Shown one piece after another: positions 8,407 through 15,578 of a DNA stretch of 64,000 nucleotides. The DNA comes from CADEER01 sp965216585 (GTDB lineage Bacteria; Desulfobacterota; Binatia; HRBIN30; CADEER01). The translations under genes and the position numbers were made by a program. The first letter of the stretch is position 1; the number at the start of each line of letters is the position of its first letter. The DNA lies in contig CBDCGC010000003.1 of NCBI GenBank assembly GCA_965216585.1, positions 4,340,001 through 4,404,000 on the forward strand. The letters run 5' to 3'. The notes below the pieces were generated by a model, which saw nothing but the letters and a program-made list of their open reading frames with translations, ran no database searches and had not been told where the DNA came from.

Positions 8407-8540
8407 CCCGAACCGATAGCACCGGCGGGCGCTGCGGGGCAACGCTGGGACTGACGGGCTTCTTTGGTGAGAAGGTTGTTTCAGGGGAAACGGATTCGTA
8501 TAGGAGGCATGTCGATCAACCGACTGTGGGAGGAATAGGA

Positions 8541-9035
8541 ATGCGAACGACGGGTGTCCGCGTCGTACTGTTTGTAGTGCTCGCACTGATGTCTGGCTGC
8601 ACGCAGATGCAGACGTATCCGGGCTACGGTATGTGGGACGACGAAGTGGAGCCCCTCGGTCCCGTTAGTTTCTGCAAGGGGGGATATTGTCAGGGGACTG
8701 ACGAAGGAACGCAATGGCCCCTTGCGCTTGCCCTACCGCCCATCGCTGCCACGTATCACAGTGCTCTTAGGCAAAAGGCTTCGTCGATTTACCACGTGCC
8801 GATCGAAGAAATCGTACTGGGTGAGGTAAATGTCAAACTCACTACGGAGGCGGTGGGTACCGTGCGCGGGTGGAGGGCTGAGGCGCAGGCGGGAAGACGG
8901 AGGGCAGGTGCGGCCCGCAGTGGCGATTCGGACTCAGCAACCCGGTTGAGGAACTTGGGTCAGCTTCACAAGAATGGGCTGATCAGTGACGAAGAGTACG
9001 AGCGCCGGCGGGACGAGATTCTGGACGACCTCTGA
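8541..9035 (+). CDS. SHOCT-domain lipoprotein
   Basis: 164-residue predicted lipoprotein: signal peptide with lipobox LMSGC (Cys near residue 20), a variable middle region, and a C-terminal SHOCT module (LGQLHKNGLISDEEYERRRDEIL) that in other proteins mediates oligomerisation. The start ATG at 8541 follows GGAGGAATAGGA, a clear ribosome site. The stop lies 10 bp before repeat copy B. Shares the intergenic region with the lipoprotein at 7594-8406. Function unknown. Confidence 0.78.
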   Translation: MRTTGVRVVLFVVLALMSGCTQMQTYPGYGMWDDEVEPLGPVSFCKGGYCQGTDEGTQWPLALALPPIAATYHSALRQKASSIYHVPIEEIVLGEVNVKLTTEAVGTVRGWRAEAQAGRRRAGAARSGDSDSATRLRNLGQLHKNGLISDEEYERRRDEILDDL

Positions 9036-9045
9036 GTCGCTGAAT

Positions 9046-9215
9046 CGAGACTTCCAAGGATCGCCGCCGTTCGGCGTCACTCGCGGAGGGCGCGAGCCGC
9101 ACGGAAAACCCCGCATTTCGGCATCGAAATGCGCGCCGCAAGCGCTCGCAGAGCCGCCTCAGCTCTCCGTTGCGCAATGATATTCACACTTTGGGTTGGT
9201 CAGACCACGATTGGT
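9046..9215 (+). repeat. 165-bp dispersed repeat, copy B
   Basis: Second copy of the family described at 5712-5877. It contains a perfect internal hairpin GCATTTCG-GCAT-CGAAATGC and the terminal TGGTCAGACCA palindrome. It lies between the convergent 3' ends of the SHOCT lipoprotein gene and a decayed ParE-type toxin, and its right end coincides with the point where the toxin reading frame is lost. Confidence 0.78.
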
Positions 9216-9343
9216 AGACGCTGCCAGTGGCGTGGGTCCTCGGAGAGTTGGTCGATCGCGGATTTGACGCGGTCGCGAACGGAGGCGGGGAGCTTGCGGA
9301 TCTCTTTGGGAACCGCAGCATGCAGGACGACCCTATAGGTCGT
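9214..9343 (-). pseudogene. RelE/ParE-type toxin remnant
   Basis: Directly overlapping the antitoxin stop, the minus strand encodes TYRVVLHAAVPKEIRKLP followed by ASVRDRVKSAIDQLSEDPRHW, the typical N-terminal half of a RelE/ParE toxin. The codon where ATG is expected (9343-9341) reads ACG, and the frame hits a stop a few codons after RHWQRLP, where repeat copy B begins. Both a lost start and a truncated C-terminus point to a dead toxin. No longer reading frame rescues it. Confidence 0.65.
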
Positions 9344-9533
9344 CGCGAACCTCGTTCCATTCGATCCATGGTCCCTTGCGTCGCCGCTCGATCAATTCCA
9401 GATCCTCGGCATCTTCGAGCCATTGGGCGATCGCTTCCTGGACCACGGCCTGGGCCTTGAGTCCGTGCTCTTCACAGTACCGATCCAACGATCTCTTGAG
9501 CTCAGGGTCGATTCGGTTCGTGATCGTCTCCAT
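9333..9533 (-). CDS. Ribbon-helix-helix antitoxin-like protein
   Basis: 66-residue protein: METITNRIDPELKRSLDRYC then QAVVQEAIAQWLEDAED, a ribbon-helix-helix DNA-binding domain, then an acidic/basic tail ending EWNEVRDDL. It is arranged as an antitoxin upstream of the toxin remnant at 9214-9343, whose frame begins within the last codons. The pair sits between direct repeat copies B and C. The antitoxin appears intact though its partner is broken. Confidence 0.75.
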   Translation of the reverse strand: METITNRIDPELKRSLDRYCEEHGLKAQAVVQEAIAQWLEDAEDLELIERRRKGPWIEWNEVRDDL

Positions 9534-9574
9534 GCGAGTCAGCTACTCGCACATGAAAGTATTTACAATCTGTT

Positions 9575-9736
9575 TCAAGCAACGCCGCCGTTCGAGGCCA
9601 CTCGCGGAGTAGGCGAGCCGCGCCGTACACTCTTCATTTCGACGCCGAAATGTCCGCCACGAGGGCTCGCAGAGCCGCCTCGGCTTTCCGTTACGCAATG
9701 ATGTTCACACTTTGGGTTGGTCAGACCACGATTGGT
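9575..9736 (+). repeat. 165-bp dispersed repeat, copy C
   Basis: Third and most diverged copy of the 5712-5877 family. The internal hairpin is kept with a changed loop (CATTTCG-ACGC-CGAAATG), as is the end TTGGGTTGGTCAGACCACGA. It lies 41 bp from the 3' end of the minus-strand lipoprotein gene at 9778. Confidence 0.75.
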
Positions 9737-9777
9737 ACGGTACCATCAGCGGATTGCATGTCGGACGAGCCGCTACC

Positions 9778-10653
9778 TCACTCCAATGTGCTGCCCAGTC
9801 CGCTGCCGAGGAGCACGAGGACGTCTTCGGCGGTGTCGTTGCGGAAGGCGCGGAACGTTTCGCTCTCGATCCAGGCCCGGGCGGTGGCTTCGGAGTCGAC
9901 CCGGAACAGCATCGTCCCTTCGCCCCAGGGTGGGTTCTGGCTGTTCAGGTTGGCGTCGCCGACGACAATCCGAAAGCGCGCGACGAGCTTGCCGCCGTAC
10001 ACCACGTCCGGCGCATTGCCGGTGCCGGCAAGGGAGCGGATCGCGTCTTCGAGGTCGCGACCTTCGAAACGGAAGATGTGCAGCAACAGCGGGGCGTCGT
10101 CCGTAGCGACCGCAGTCGTGCGCGACTCACAGCCGACGATGCACTTCTGAAAGCCGAAGACGTAGTCTTCCTGCCGGGCACCCGCTTGCTGCAGGGACAC
10201 GATCTCCTGGAACTCCGGCGATGCGATCATGTCCATGAAGCCCGATGCGCTCGGGTACAGCGGAATCGCAAACTCCTCGTGCACGTAGGCGCCGCCGGTC
10301 GACGGAGCTCCCTGGGGCGCCTCGAGCGTTGCCCGATGCTCGCCCGTTGCCAGGATCGGCGTACCACGGTTCGCGAGGATCTGGCCCACACCCGCCCCGT
10401 AGGTCAGATAGGAATCTCGGTCGGCGAAGGAGAACCAATTGAACGCCGCCAGGGGTCCGTCGAGCGGTGCGCATCCTTCTGGCGTGACGGCAGCGACTTC
10501 GAGTCGGTCGACAAAGGACAACGGACCGCTCGCCGGCGGCTCGAGCGTGACAGACGAGAGGCACGACTCGGCCGGCGGCGACGAGTCGTCCCCGCAGCCG
10601 ACGACGAAGACGATCAGAGTGAGCGTGAGGATGGCTACGCGCATTCGAGTCAT
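9778..10653 (-). CDS. Hypothetical lipoprotein
   Basis: 291-residue predicted lipoprotein: signal peptide MTRMRVAILTLTLIVFVVGC with the acylated Cys at residue 20, then two similar halves, each with a segment of the type AYVHEEFAIPLYPSASGFMD...SPEFQEI and GEGTMLFRVDSEATARAWIE...SETFRAF. The second half resembles DUF1330/EthD-like dimeric alpha-beta barrel proteins by pattern (hydrophobic strand, then a helix with an SETFRAFR-like motif). A Cys pair (KCIVGC) lies between them. Function not recognised. Its 3' end faces repeat copy C. Confidence 0.7.
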   Translation of the reverse strand: MTRMRVAILTLTLIVFVVGCGDDSSPPAESCLSSVTLEPPASGPLSFVDRLEVAAVTPEGCAPLDGPLAAFNWFSFADRDSYLTYGAGVGQILANRGTPILATGEHRATLEAPQGAPSTGGAYVHEEFAIPLYPSASGFMDMIASPEFQEIVSLQQAGARQEDYVFGFQKCIVGCESRTTAVATDDAPLLLHIFRFEGRDLEDAIRSLAGTGNAPDVVYGGKLVARFRIVVGDANLNSQNPPWGEGTMLFRVDSEATARAWIESETFRAFRNDTAEDVLVLLGSGLGSTLE

Positions 10654-10771
10654 TCGCCGACACTGGCACAGCGCCCTTCACCGGGAAAGTCGGCGTGGAA
10701 CTACGCCGCCTCCGCGTCCGGACCGCGAGCTCCCGCATCTGCACTCGCACGACAGCAACGCCGGCTAGCGA

Positions 10772-11908
10772 CTACGGCATTTGCAGGTCGCGGCAGAAGG
10801 TCGCAAACGGCATGACCGTGACTGGGCCGGTTTCGTAGTGCCGGTTGCCGAGGTGGACTTGGTAGAAGCGTGGAATCTTCGTGCGTTCGGCGAAGTAGTG
10901 CAGGGCGGGGTGGACCGAACGCTCGCCGCTTTTGCATTCGACGGCGAAGACCGGCTTGCCCTCTTGGAGCACGACGAAATCGACCTCACGACGGTCGGTG
11001 TCTCGCAGGTAGCGCAGCTCCATCGAGTAGCCCTCGGTGTCCTCCCGGAGGTGACAGTACTTGAGCAACTGGCTTGCTACGAGATTCTCGAAGCGCGGGC
11101 CTCCCTCGGGGGCCATGGACCAGTCCCACAGATACAGCTTGCGTGCCTTTTTGATGGCGCGGATCCTCGGGGCACCAAAGGGCGCGATACGAAAACCGAC
11201 GTAGAGATTTTCGAGGATGGTCAACCAGCGTTCGATCGTCTTGTGGTCGACTCCCAAATCGTCGCGCAGGCTCTTGATGGAGAGTGGCGAACCAACCCGC
11301 CGCGGCAAGAGCTCGACCAGGTGTTCGATGAGCGAGATCTCGCGCACTTGCTCGAGGTCGCGCAGGTCTTCGCGCACGACGCGGCTGAGACGATCGCGCT
11401 GCCAGATCCTGTGCTCGCGATCGTCCTGGGTCAGGATGGGCTCCGGGAATCCCCCGAAGCGAAGCAACGCCTCGAGATCGTTGCTCGAGTAGGATCCGAG
11501 CTCCGCCAGCGAGAACGGATGGAGTCGAAAGTAGCGATACCGATTGACCAGCGAGTCCCCACCTTTTCGATAGTAGTCGAGCCGCGCCGAGCCGGTCACG
11601 ACGATTTTTCGTCGAGATTTCTCCGTGTCGTAGATTCCCTTTACGAGGTTTCGCCAGCGGGCGTACTTGTGGATTTCGTCCAAGACGATCAGTGGTTCGT
11701 CGGGAGGAAGCTGGCGATTGCGCAGTCGAGTCACCGCCCGTGGGTCGTCCCAGGACAGGCATGCGGGGTGCGTCTCGTCCGCTCCGCGAGAGATCAGTGA
11801 CAACGCCAGAGTCGTCTTTCCGACCTGACGCGCCCCGCCGATGAATGCCATCTTGCGCGGCAATACGCTCGCAGCCACGCGTGCAAGGTATCGCTCCCGG
11901 GATGTCAT
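10772..11908 (-). CDS. AAA-family ATPase with DUF4143-type C-terminal domain
   Basis: 378-residue ATPase of the large uncharacterised 'ATP-binding protein, DUF4143' family. The Walker A motif is GGARQVGKTT (about residues 24-33) and Walker B is LIVLDEIHKY (about 73-82). Sensor VTGSARLDYYRKGGDSLVNR is followed by FRLHPFSLAEL. A winged-helix-like middle (KSLRDDLGVDHKTIERWL) follows, and a nuclease-fold-like C-terminus contains EVDFVV...VFAVECKSGE, a PD-(D/E)XK-like arrangement. Transcription probably starts inside the large palindrome directly upstream. The family is known from accessory regions and has been suggested to act in mobile-element or TA-like contexts; biochemical role unknown. Confidence 0.85.
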   Translation of the reverse strand: MTSRERYLARVAASVLPRKMAFIGGARQVGKTTLALSLISRGADETHPACLSWDDPRAVTRLRNRQLPPDEPLIVLDEIHKYARWRNLVKGIYDTEKSRRKIVVTGSARLDYYRKGGDSLVNRYRYFRLHPFSLAELGSYSSNDLEALLRFGGFPEPILTQDDREHRIWQRDRLSRVVREDLRDLEQVREISLIEHLVELLPRRVGSPLSIKSLRDDLGVDHKTIERWLTILENLYVGFRIAPFGAPRIRAIKKARKLYLWDWSMAPEGGPRFENLVASQLLKYCHLREDTEGYSMELRYLRDTDRREVDFVVLQEGKPVFAVECKSGERSVHPALHYFAERTKIPRFYQVHLGNRHYETGPVTVMPFATFCRDLQMP

Positions 11909-11909
11909 G

Positions 11910-11961
11910 AAATGGAGTATAGTCCACTTTGCTCATGAGTAAAATGGACTATACTCCATTT
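11910..11961 (-). promoter_or_regulatory. Large inverted-repeat operator/promoter of the ATPase gene
   Basis: Two perfect 17-bp inverted arms, AAATGGAGTATAGTCCA (11910-11926) and TGGACTATACTCCATTT (11945-11961), separated by 18 bp. Each arm is itself nearly palindromic (TGGA-6-TCCA). On the minus strand the arm nearest the gene contains TATACT, a consensus -10. TTTTAC lies 17 bp upstream as a weak -35. The start ATG is only 7 bases after TATACT, so the mRNA would be leaderless or nearly so. Confidence 0.7.
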
Positions 11962-12028
11962 TTGGTGCGCTGGATTGGCCGATTTGTGTTGACGACGTCG
12001 TGTTGAATGCGAAACCGTCAGGTGACGC

Positions 12029-12628
12029 ATGCGAGAATGTGGCTCTAGTTGGACGTTTCGGGCCCGGGTGGTCAATGCTGTCCTTGTCGTTGGTCTGTGG
12101 GTTGTGTCGCCGCCCGCGAGCGGGCTGTCGTTTGAAACATCGCCCAGCGCACCGCGTGTAGCGCCTTTCAGCCTGGGGCCGTCGATTGAGACCCCTCTCG
12201 TTCTGAGGCTGGTAGCCTATCGGGAAGGCGATCGACCCGATGCATACGCCTCCGACGCATTGGTCGGTGGGCTTGCCGCCTCGCTCCGCGGAAGCGGGAT
12301 CTTCACGACCGTTCTCAGCCCCCCAGTGTCCGGCGAGCCGTCGGGAGAAACGATCCGAGCCTCGATGCGCTTTGTGACTACGATCAATCGGAAGCCTCTG
12401 CGCTCGTTCGCCGTCAGTATTCTTGCGCTGGTTACATATTTCACCTCGCTCGCCGTCGTTGAGCAACGCCTCGAAGCGGCGGGTTTCATGGACTGTGTGT
12501 TCGATTTTCCCAATAGAGAACCCGTCGCCTTCACCGTACGGAGCAAGGTGATCCTGAGCTCTGGCCGCTTGGATCAGGGTCCCGAAAAAGACGAAATTGC
12601 GATCAAGCATCTTCCGTTGCGACTTTGA
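12029..12628 (+). CDS. Exported hypothetical protein, paralogue 1 of 3
   Basis: 199-residue protein with an N-terminal signal (VVNAVLVVGLWVVSPPASG). It is the first of three tandem genes with the same plan: a polar N-terminal half ending in a G(I/V)F...V...P motif (here GSGIFTTVLSPP), then a hydrophobic helix (FAVSILALVTYFTSLAVVEQ), then a beta-rich stretch with an aromatic/Cys motif (GFMDCVFDFPN). It lacks the lipobox Cys of the other two. Start ATG at 12029. No known family recognised; likely cell-envelope located. Confidence 0.65.
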   Translation: MRECGSSWTFRARVVNAVLVVGLWVVSPPASGLSFETSPSAPRVAPFSLGPSIETPLVLRLVAYREGDRPDAYASDALVGGLAASLRGSGIFTTVLSPPVSGEPSGETIRASMRFVTTINRKPLRSFAVSILALVTYFTSLAVVEQRLEAAGFMDCVFDFPNREPVAFTVRSKVILSSGRLDQGPEKDEIAIKHLPLRL

Positions 12629-12682
12629 CGGATGCGATGTTGGTGAGGTTGGCCTCCGAGCTTGGCGAGCGGGGTGGGTAGG

Positions 12683-13294
12683 ATGAGTTTGCGCCGGCTC
12701 GAGGTGGTACGGCTCTGTATCGTCGCCATGTGTGTGGCGGGTTGCAGCGCCCGGAACTTGCAAAGCTCCGGGCCAGAGCTCGTAGCGCCGCCGGGAAAAG
12801 TACGGGTCGATCGATCGTATGCACTGTCGGTTGACGAGGTGCGTGTCTACGAAGATGGGATTCGCTATTTTGCCAGAGGGTCCTTTGTCGACCGCATCAT
12901 GGGAGCGCTGCGGACGTCGACGGTCTTTGACGAAATCTATGGCCCGGCTGAAGCGCACCTCGCACCAGATGGTCGGGTTCGCGCCGTGTGCTGGGTCGAT
13001 ACGGATCTCGAAACGCACGAATTGTCGAACCTGTACTCGGGCTTGGCGCTCGTTTTCTCCTTCGGGCTCCTCTCGCCCGTGTTCCAACAGCGATACGAAG
13101 TGTTGCAGAGAATGGAATGCACGCTGTTGTTGCCTACGGGGTCCGTGCGAAAGTACGCGTCGTCAGCCGCAGGTGTGGTGCGTCACTACGAACTGTTTCC
13201 TGATGATGTCGAAGCTGAGGTAACGACCGTGGTGACCGACAAGAACCTGAAAGGCGTTGTTGGAATGATCATTGCGGACTTTTCAGAACGATGA
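12683..13294 (+). CDS. Hypothetical lipoprotein, paralogue 2 of 3
   Basis: 203-residue lipoprotein: signal peptide with lipobox VAGC (Cys near residue 20). The shared core is present: STVFDEIYGPAEAHLAPDGR, a hydrophobic helix YSGLALVFSFGLLSPVFQQ, then RMECTLLLPTGSVRKYASS. The ATG at 12683 is preferred to a TTG at 12662 because GGGTGGGTAGG lies upstream. Its stop overlaps the start of the next gene (ATGA, 13291-13294), so the two are translationally coupled. Confidence 0.72.
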   Translation: MSLRRLEVVRLCIVAMCVAGCSARNLQSSGPELVAPPGKVRVDRSYALSVDEVRVYEDGIRYFARGSFVDRIMGALRTSTVFDEIYGPAEAHLAPDGRVRAVCWVDTDLETHELSNLYSGLALVFSFGLLSPVFQQRYEVLQRMECTLLLPTGSVRKYASSAAGVVRHYELFPDDVEAEVTTVVTDKNLKGVVGMIIADFSER

Positions 13295-13926
13295 GCCGGC
13301 AATGTGCTCGGCCACCTGACCGATGTGTCTGTATCGTGGTCGCCGTCGTCATCGCTGTGTCCGGGTGCGGTGTATCGTACAGTGTTCGGCACGTGGAGGC
13401 TCCGAAACCGGCACACCTGCCGGAGTCGGCGCGACCGATCGAGTCGCTGGTGCTCGCTGTCGAGCATGTCGCGCGAACCGAGGATAGCGTGGGTACGAAC
13501 GTTCCCCGAGCGACCGTCCAGCGAATCGTTGGCGAGATCAGGAGACAGGGAGTGTTTTCGGAGGTTTTCGGCCCGCGTGACAATTTTCGGGCGCCGCCGG
13601 ATCGGGTTCGCCTCGTCGTCACTTTGCGTGAGGACTTCGATCGCCATCGCGTTGCGAACCACTTGCGGACGGTGGCTGCGATGGCCACGGTCTTCGTTTC
13701 GACCGTTCTGTTTCCGCTGGAGTACGGCATTTCTCAGGAGATGCAGCTCGACTTCCGATTCCCTGATGGAAACATGGTCACATACGCGTCGAGCACTCGA
13801 GTGCGAGTGACGATGACCGACACGACGCGTGACTGGTACTCCGAGATCCGCAGGAGAGCGACGACCCAGAATCTGGTAGCCCTGTTGGCGCGCATCCGGC
13901 ACGACATGGCGGCATCGTCTGATTGA
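13291..13926 (+). CDS. Hypothetical lipoprotein, paralogue 3 of 3
   Basis: 211-residue lipoprotein with lipobox AVSGC near residue 26. It repeats the plan of the two preceding proteins: QGVFSEVFGPRDNFRAPPDR, hydrophobic helix TVAAMATVFVSTVLFPLEYG, then MQLDFRFPDGNMVTYASST. The FDEIYGP/FSEVFGP and LPTGS...YASS/FPDGN...YASS matches make homology with paralogue 2 clear. The tandem arrangement suggests a multi-subunit envelope assembly or recent amplification. Family not recognised. Confidence 0.72.
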   Translation: MSRQCARPPDRCVCIVVAVVIAVSGCGVSYSVRHVEAPKPAHLPESARPIESLVLAVEHVARTEDSVGTNVPRATVQRIVGEIRRQGVFSEVFGPRDNFRAPPDRVRLVVTLREDFDRHRVANHLRTVAAMATVFVSTVLFPLEYGISQEMQLDFRFPDGNMVTYASSTRVRVTMTDTTRDWYSEIRRRATTQNLVALLARIRHDMAASSD

Positions 13927-14193
13927 GGCCCGCGCCGGCCGGTGGCGAGAAAAATGGCCTCGACTTGCCCATCCAGCCTTCCGGTGAATTCTCTGATTGG
14001 GGCGCTAGATCATTGAACTATTGTCTGTTTTTCGTAGCCTATTCTTAGTGTCGGGTGCTCTCGCCGCGGCCATCTTGGGGATTGTTTTTTTCGCATTGCG
14101 ACGTAAGCTTCTCGGCGTTGGTCCGGCGCCGCGACGGATGGTCTGCCCGGCGGCGCGAAGGTGGTCCGCTGGGGCCGGTTGCTGGGTGATGCC

Positions 14194-15546
14194 GTGTTGG
14201 TCGTCATAGTCGGTGGGGGTTTGGTCGGAGCGACGTTGGCTGCGAAGCTGGCGGCCGATGGTCACGACGTTACCCTGGTCGAGCGCGATCCGGCCAAGGT
14301 GCGCGAGCTGACCGAAACCCTCGACGTTCAGGTCGTCGAAGGCAACGGTTCGACGGCGCCGTGCCTGCGCCGCGCTGGCATCGAGCAGGCCAGCTTGTTG
14401 GTGGCGACGGCCGACCGCGACGAGGTGAACATGGTCGCGGGCTTGCTCGCGACGGCGGAGTTCAACGTGCCGCGCGTCGTCGTGCGCCTGCGCGACAACG
14501 GCCACGCCGAGGGGTTTTCGGTGATGGACCGCCTCCACGAGGGCGAGCACGTGCGCGTCAATCCGGAGGCGGCGGCGGTCGATCGCATCGCGACGTTGCT
14601 CGAGGTGCCGGGAGCGGCCGACGTCGTTTCACTGATCGACGGGCGCCTGCTGGTCGCCGGTTTTCGCATCGCCGAGTCTTCGGACTTCAATGGCCTGATG
14701 CTGTCGAGCATGAAGTTGCTCTTTCCGGCGACGCCGACGCTGGTTGCTGCCATTCAGCGCAACGGCGACTGGATCATCCCACACGGCGACGAAGAAATCG
14801 GCGCCGGCGATCTCGTCTACTTCGCGATCGCCCGGCCCGAGCTCGAAGCGGTGTTGACCCTGGTCGGACGCACGGCGCAGGACGAGTCGCACGTCATGAT
14901 CGCCGGCGCCGGCCGGATCGGGTTGGAGTTGGCGCGGCGCCTCGACAAGGCGGGGATTCACACGGTGCTGATCGAAGAGTCGCCGCACGATGCGCGGCAG
15001 GCGGCCGAGGATCTCGGCTCGACGTTGGTGATCACGGGGCAGGTGACGGATCAGGAGCTGCTGGAAGAAGAAGACATCGACCGCGTGTCGACCTTCGTCG
15101 CGTTGACGGCCGATCACGAGGTCAACCTGGTCTCCAGCCTGCTGGCCAAGCGCCTCGGTGCCAAGCGCGCGTTTGCCCTGGTCGACAACCCGGCGCTCGC
15201 CAACTTGATCGGCGAGGTCGGCATCGATGCGGTCATCTCGCCGCGCCTGTTGGCGGTCGGCCTGGCTCTGCAGCACATTCGCCGCGGCCGGGTGCGCTCG
15301 GTCGCCGCGCTGCTCGAGGACAAGGTCGAAGTGGTCGAGGTCGAAGCGGTCGAAGGCAGCAAGCTGACCGCGGCGCCGCTGGCGCGGGTCGGGTTGCCGC
15401 GCGGAATCCTCGTCGCGGCGGTCTCGCGCGGCGACCGGCTGCTGGTGCCGGGGGGGGACGATCACGTCGCACCGGGTGACCATGTGGTGTTGATCACGAC
15501 GACGGCGAACGCCGCCAAGCTGGATGAGTTCTTGGCGCGGCGCTGA
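14194..15546 (+). CDS. trkA: Trk potassium uptake NAD-binding subunit TrkA
   Basis: Cytosolic regulatory subunit of the Trk K+ uptake system, about 450 residues with two tandem RCK units. The first Rossmann motif is GGGLVGATLAAKL near residue 7, followed by an acidic residue (VERD) after strand 2. The second is GAGRIGLELARRL near residue 236, with VLIEE. TrkA-C domains follow each. GTG at 14194 is chosen because the Rossmann strand follows immediately, as in family members; a GTG at 14161 is an alternative. TrkH starts 32 bp downstream, so they form an operon. K+ transport is gated by NAD(H)/ATP binding to TrkA in characterised members. Confidence 0.93.
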   Translation: MLVVIVGGGLVGATLAAKLAADGHDVTLVERDPAKVRELTETLDVQVVEGNGSTAPCLRRAGIEQASLLVATADRDEVNMVAGLLATAEFNVPRVVVRLRDNGHAEGFSVMDRLHEGEHVRVNPEAAAVDRIATLLEVPGAADVVSLIDGRLLVAGFRIAESSDFNGLMLSSMKLLFPATPTLVAAIQRNGDWIIPHGDEEIGAGDLVYFAIARPELEAVLTLVGRTAQDESHVMIAGAGRIGLELARRLDKAGIHTVLIEESPHDARQAAEDLGSTLVITGQVTDQELLEEEDIDRVSTFVALTADHEVNLVSSLLAKRLGAKRAFALVDNPALANLIGEVGIDAVISPRLLAVGLALQHIRRGRVRSVAALLEDKVEVVEVEAVEGSKLTAAPLARVGLPRGILVAAVSRGDRLLVPGGDDHVAPGDHVVLITTTANAAKLDEFLARR

Positions 15547-15578
15547 GGGCGCCGGTAGAGCACCACCCGCGGATCGCG

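Noticed and set aside
9046..9736. TA pair between direct repeats as an integron gene cassette with attC sites
   Set aside because: The repeats lack a convincing GTTRRRY/RYYYAAC pair with complementary arms, vary in the wrong places, and no integron integrase is visible.
14021..14209. Small membrane protein upstream of trkA (TTG start, one hydrophobic helix)
   Set aside because: No ribosome site, overlaps the trkA start, and the C-terminal third reads as out-of-frame trkA sequence. Probably chance.
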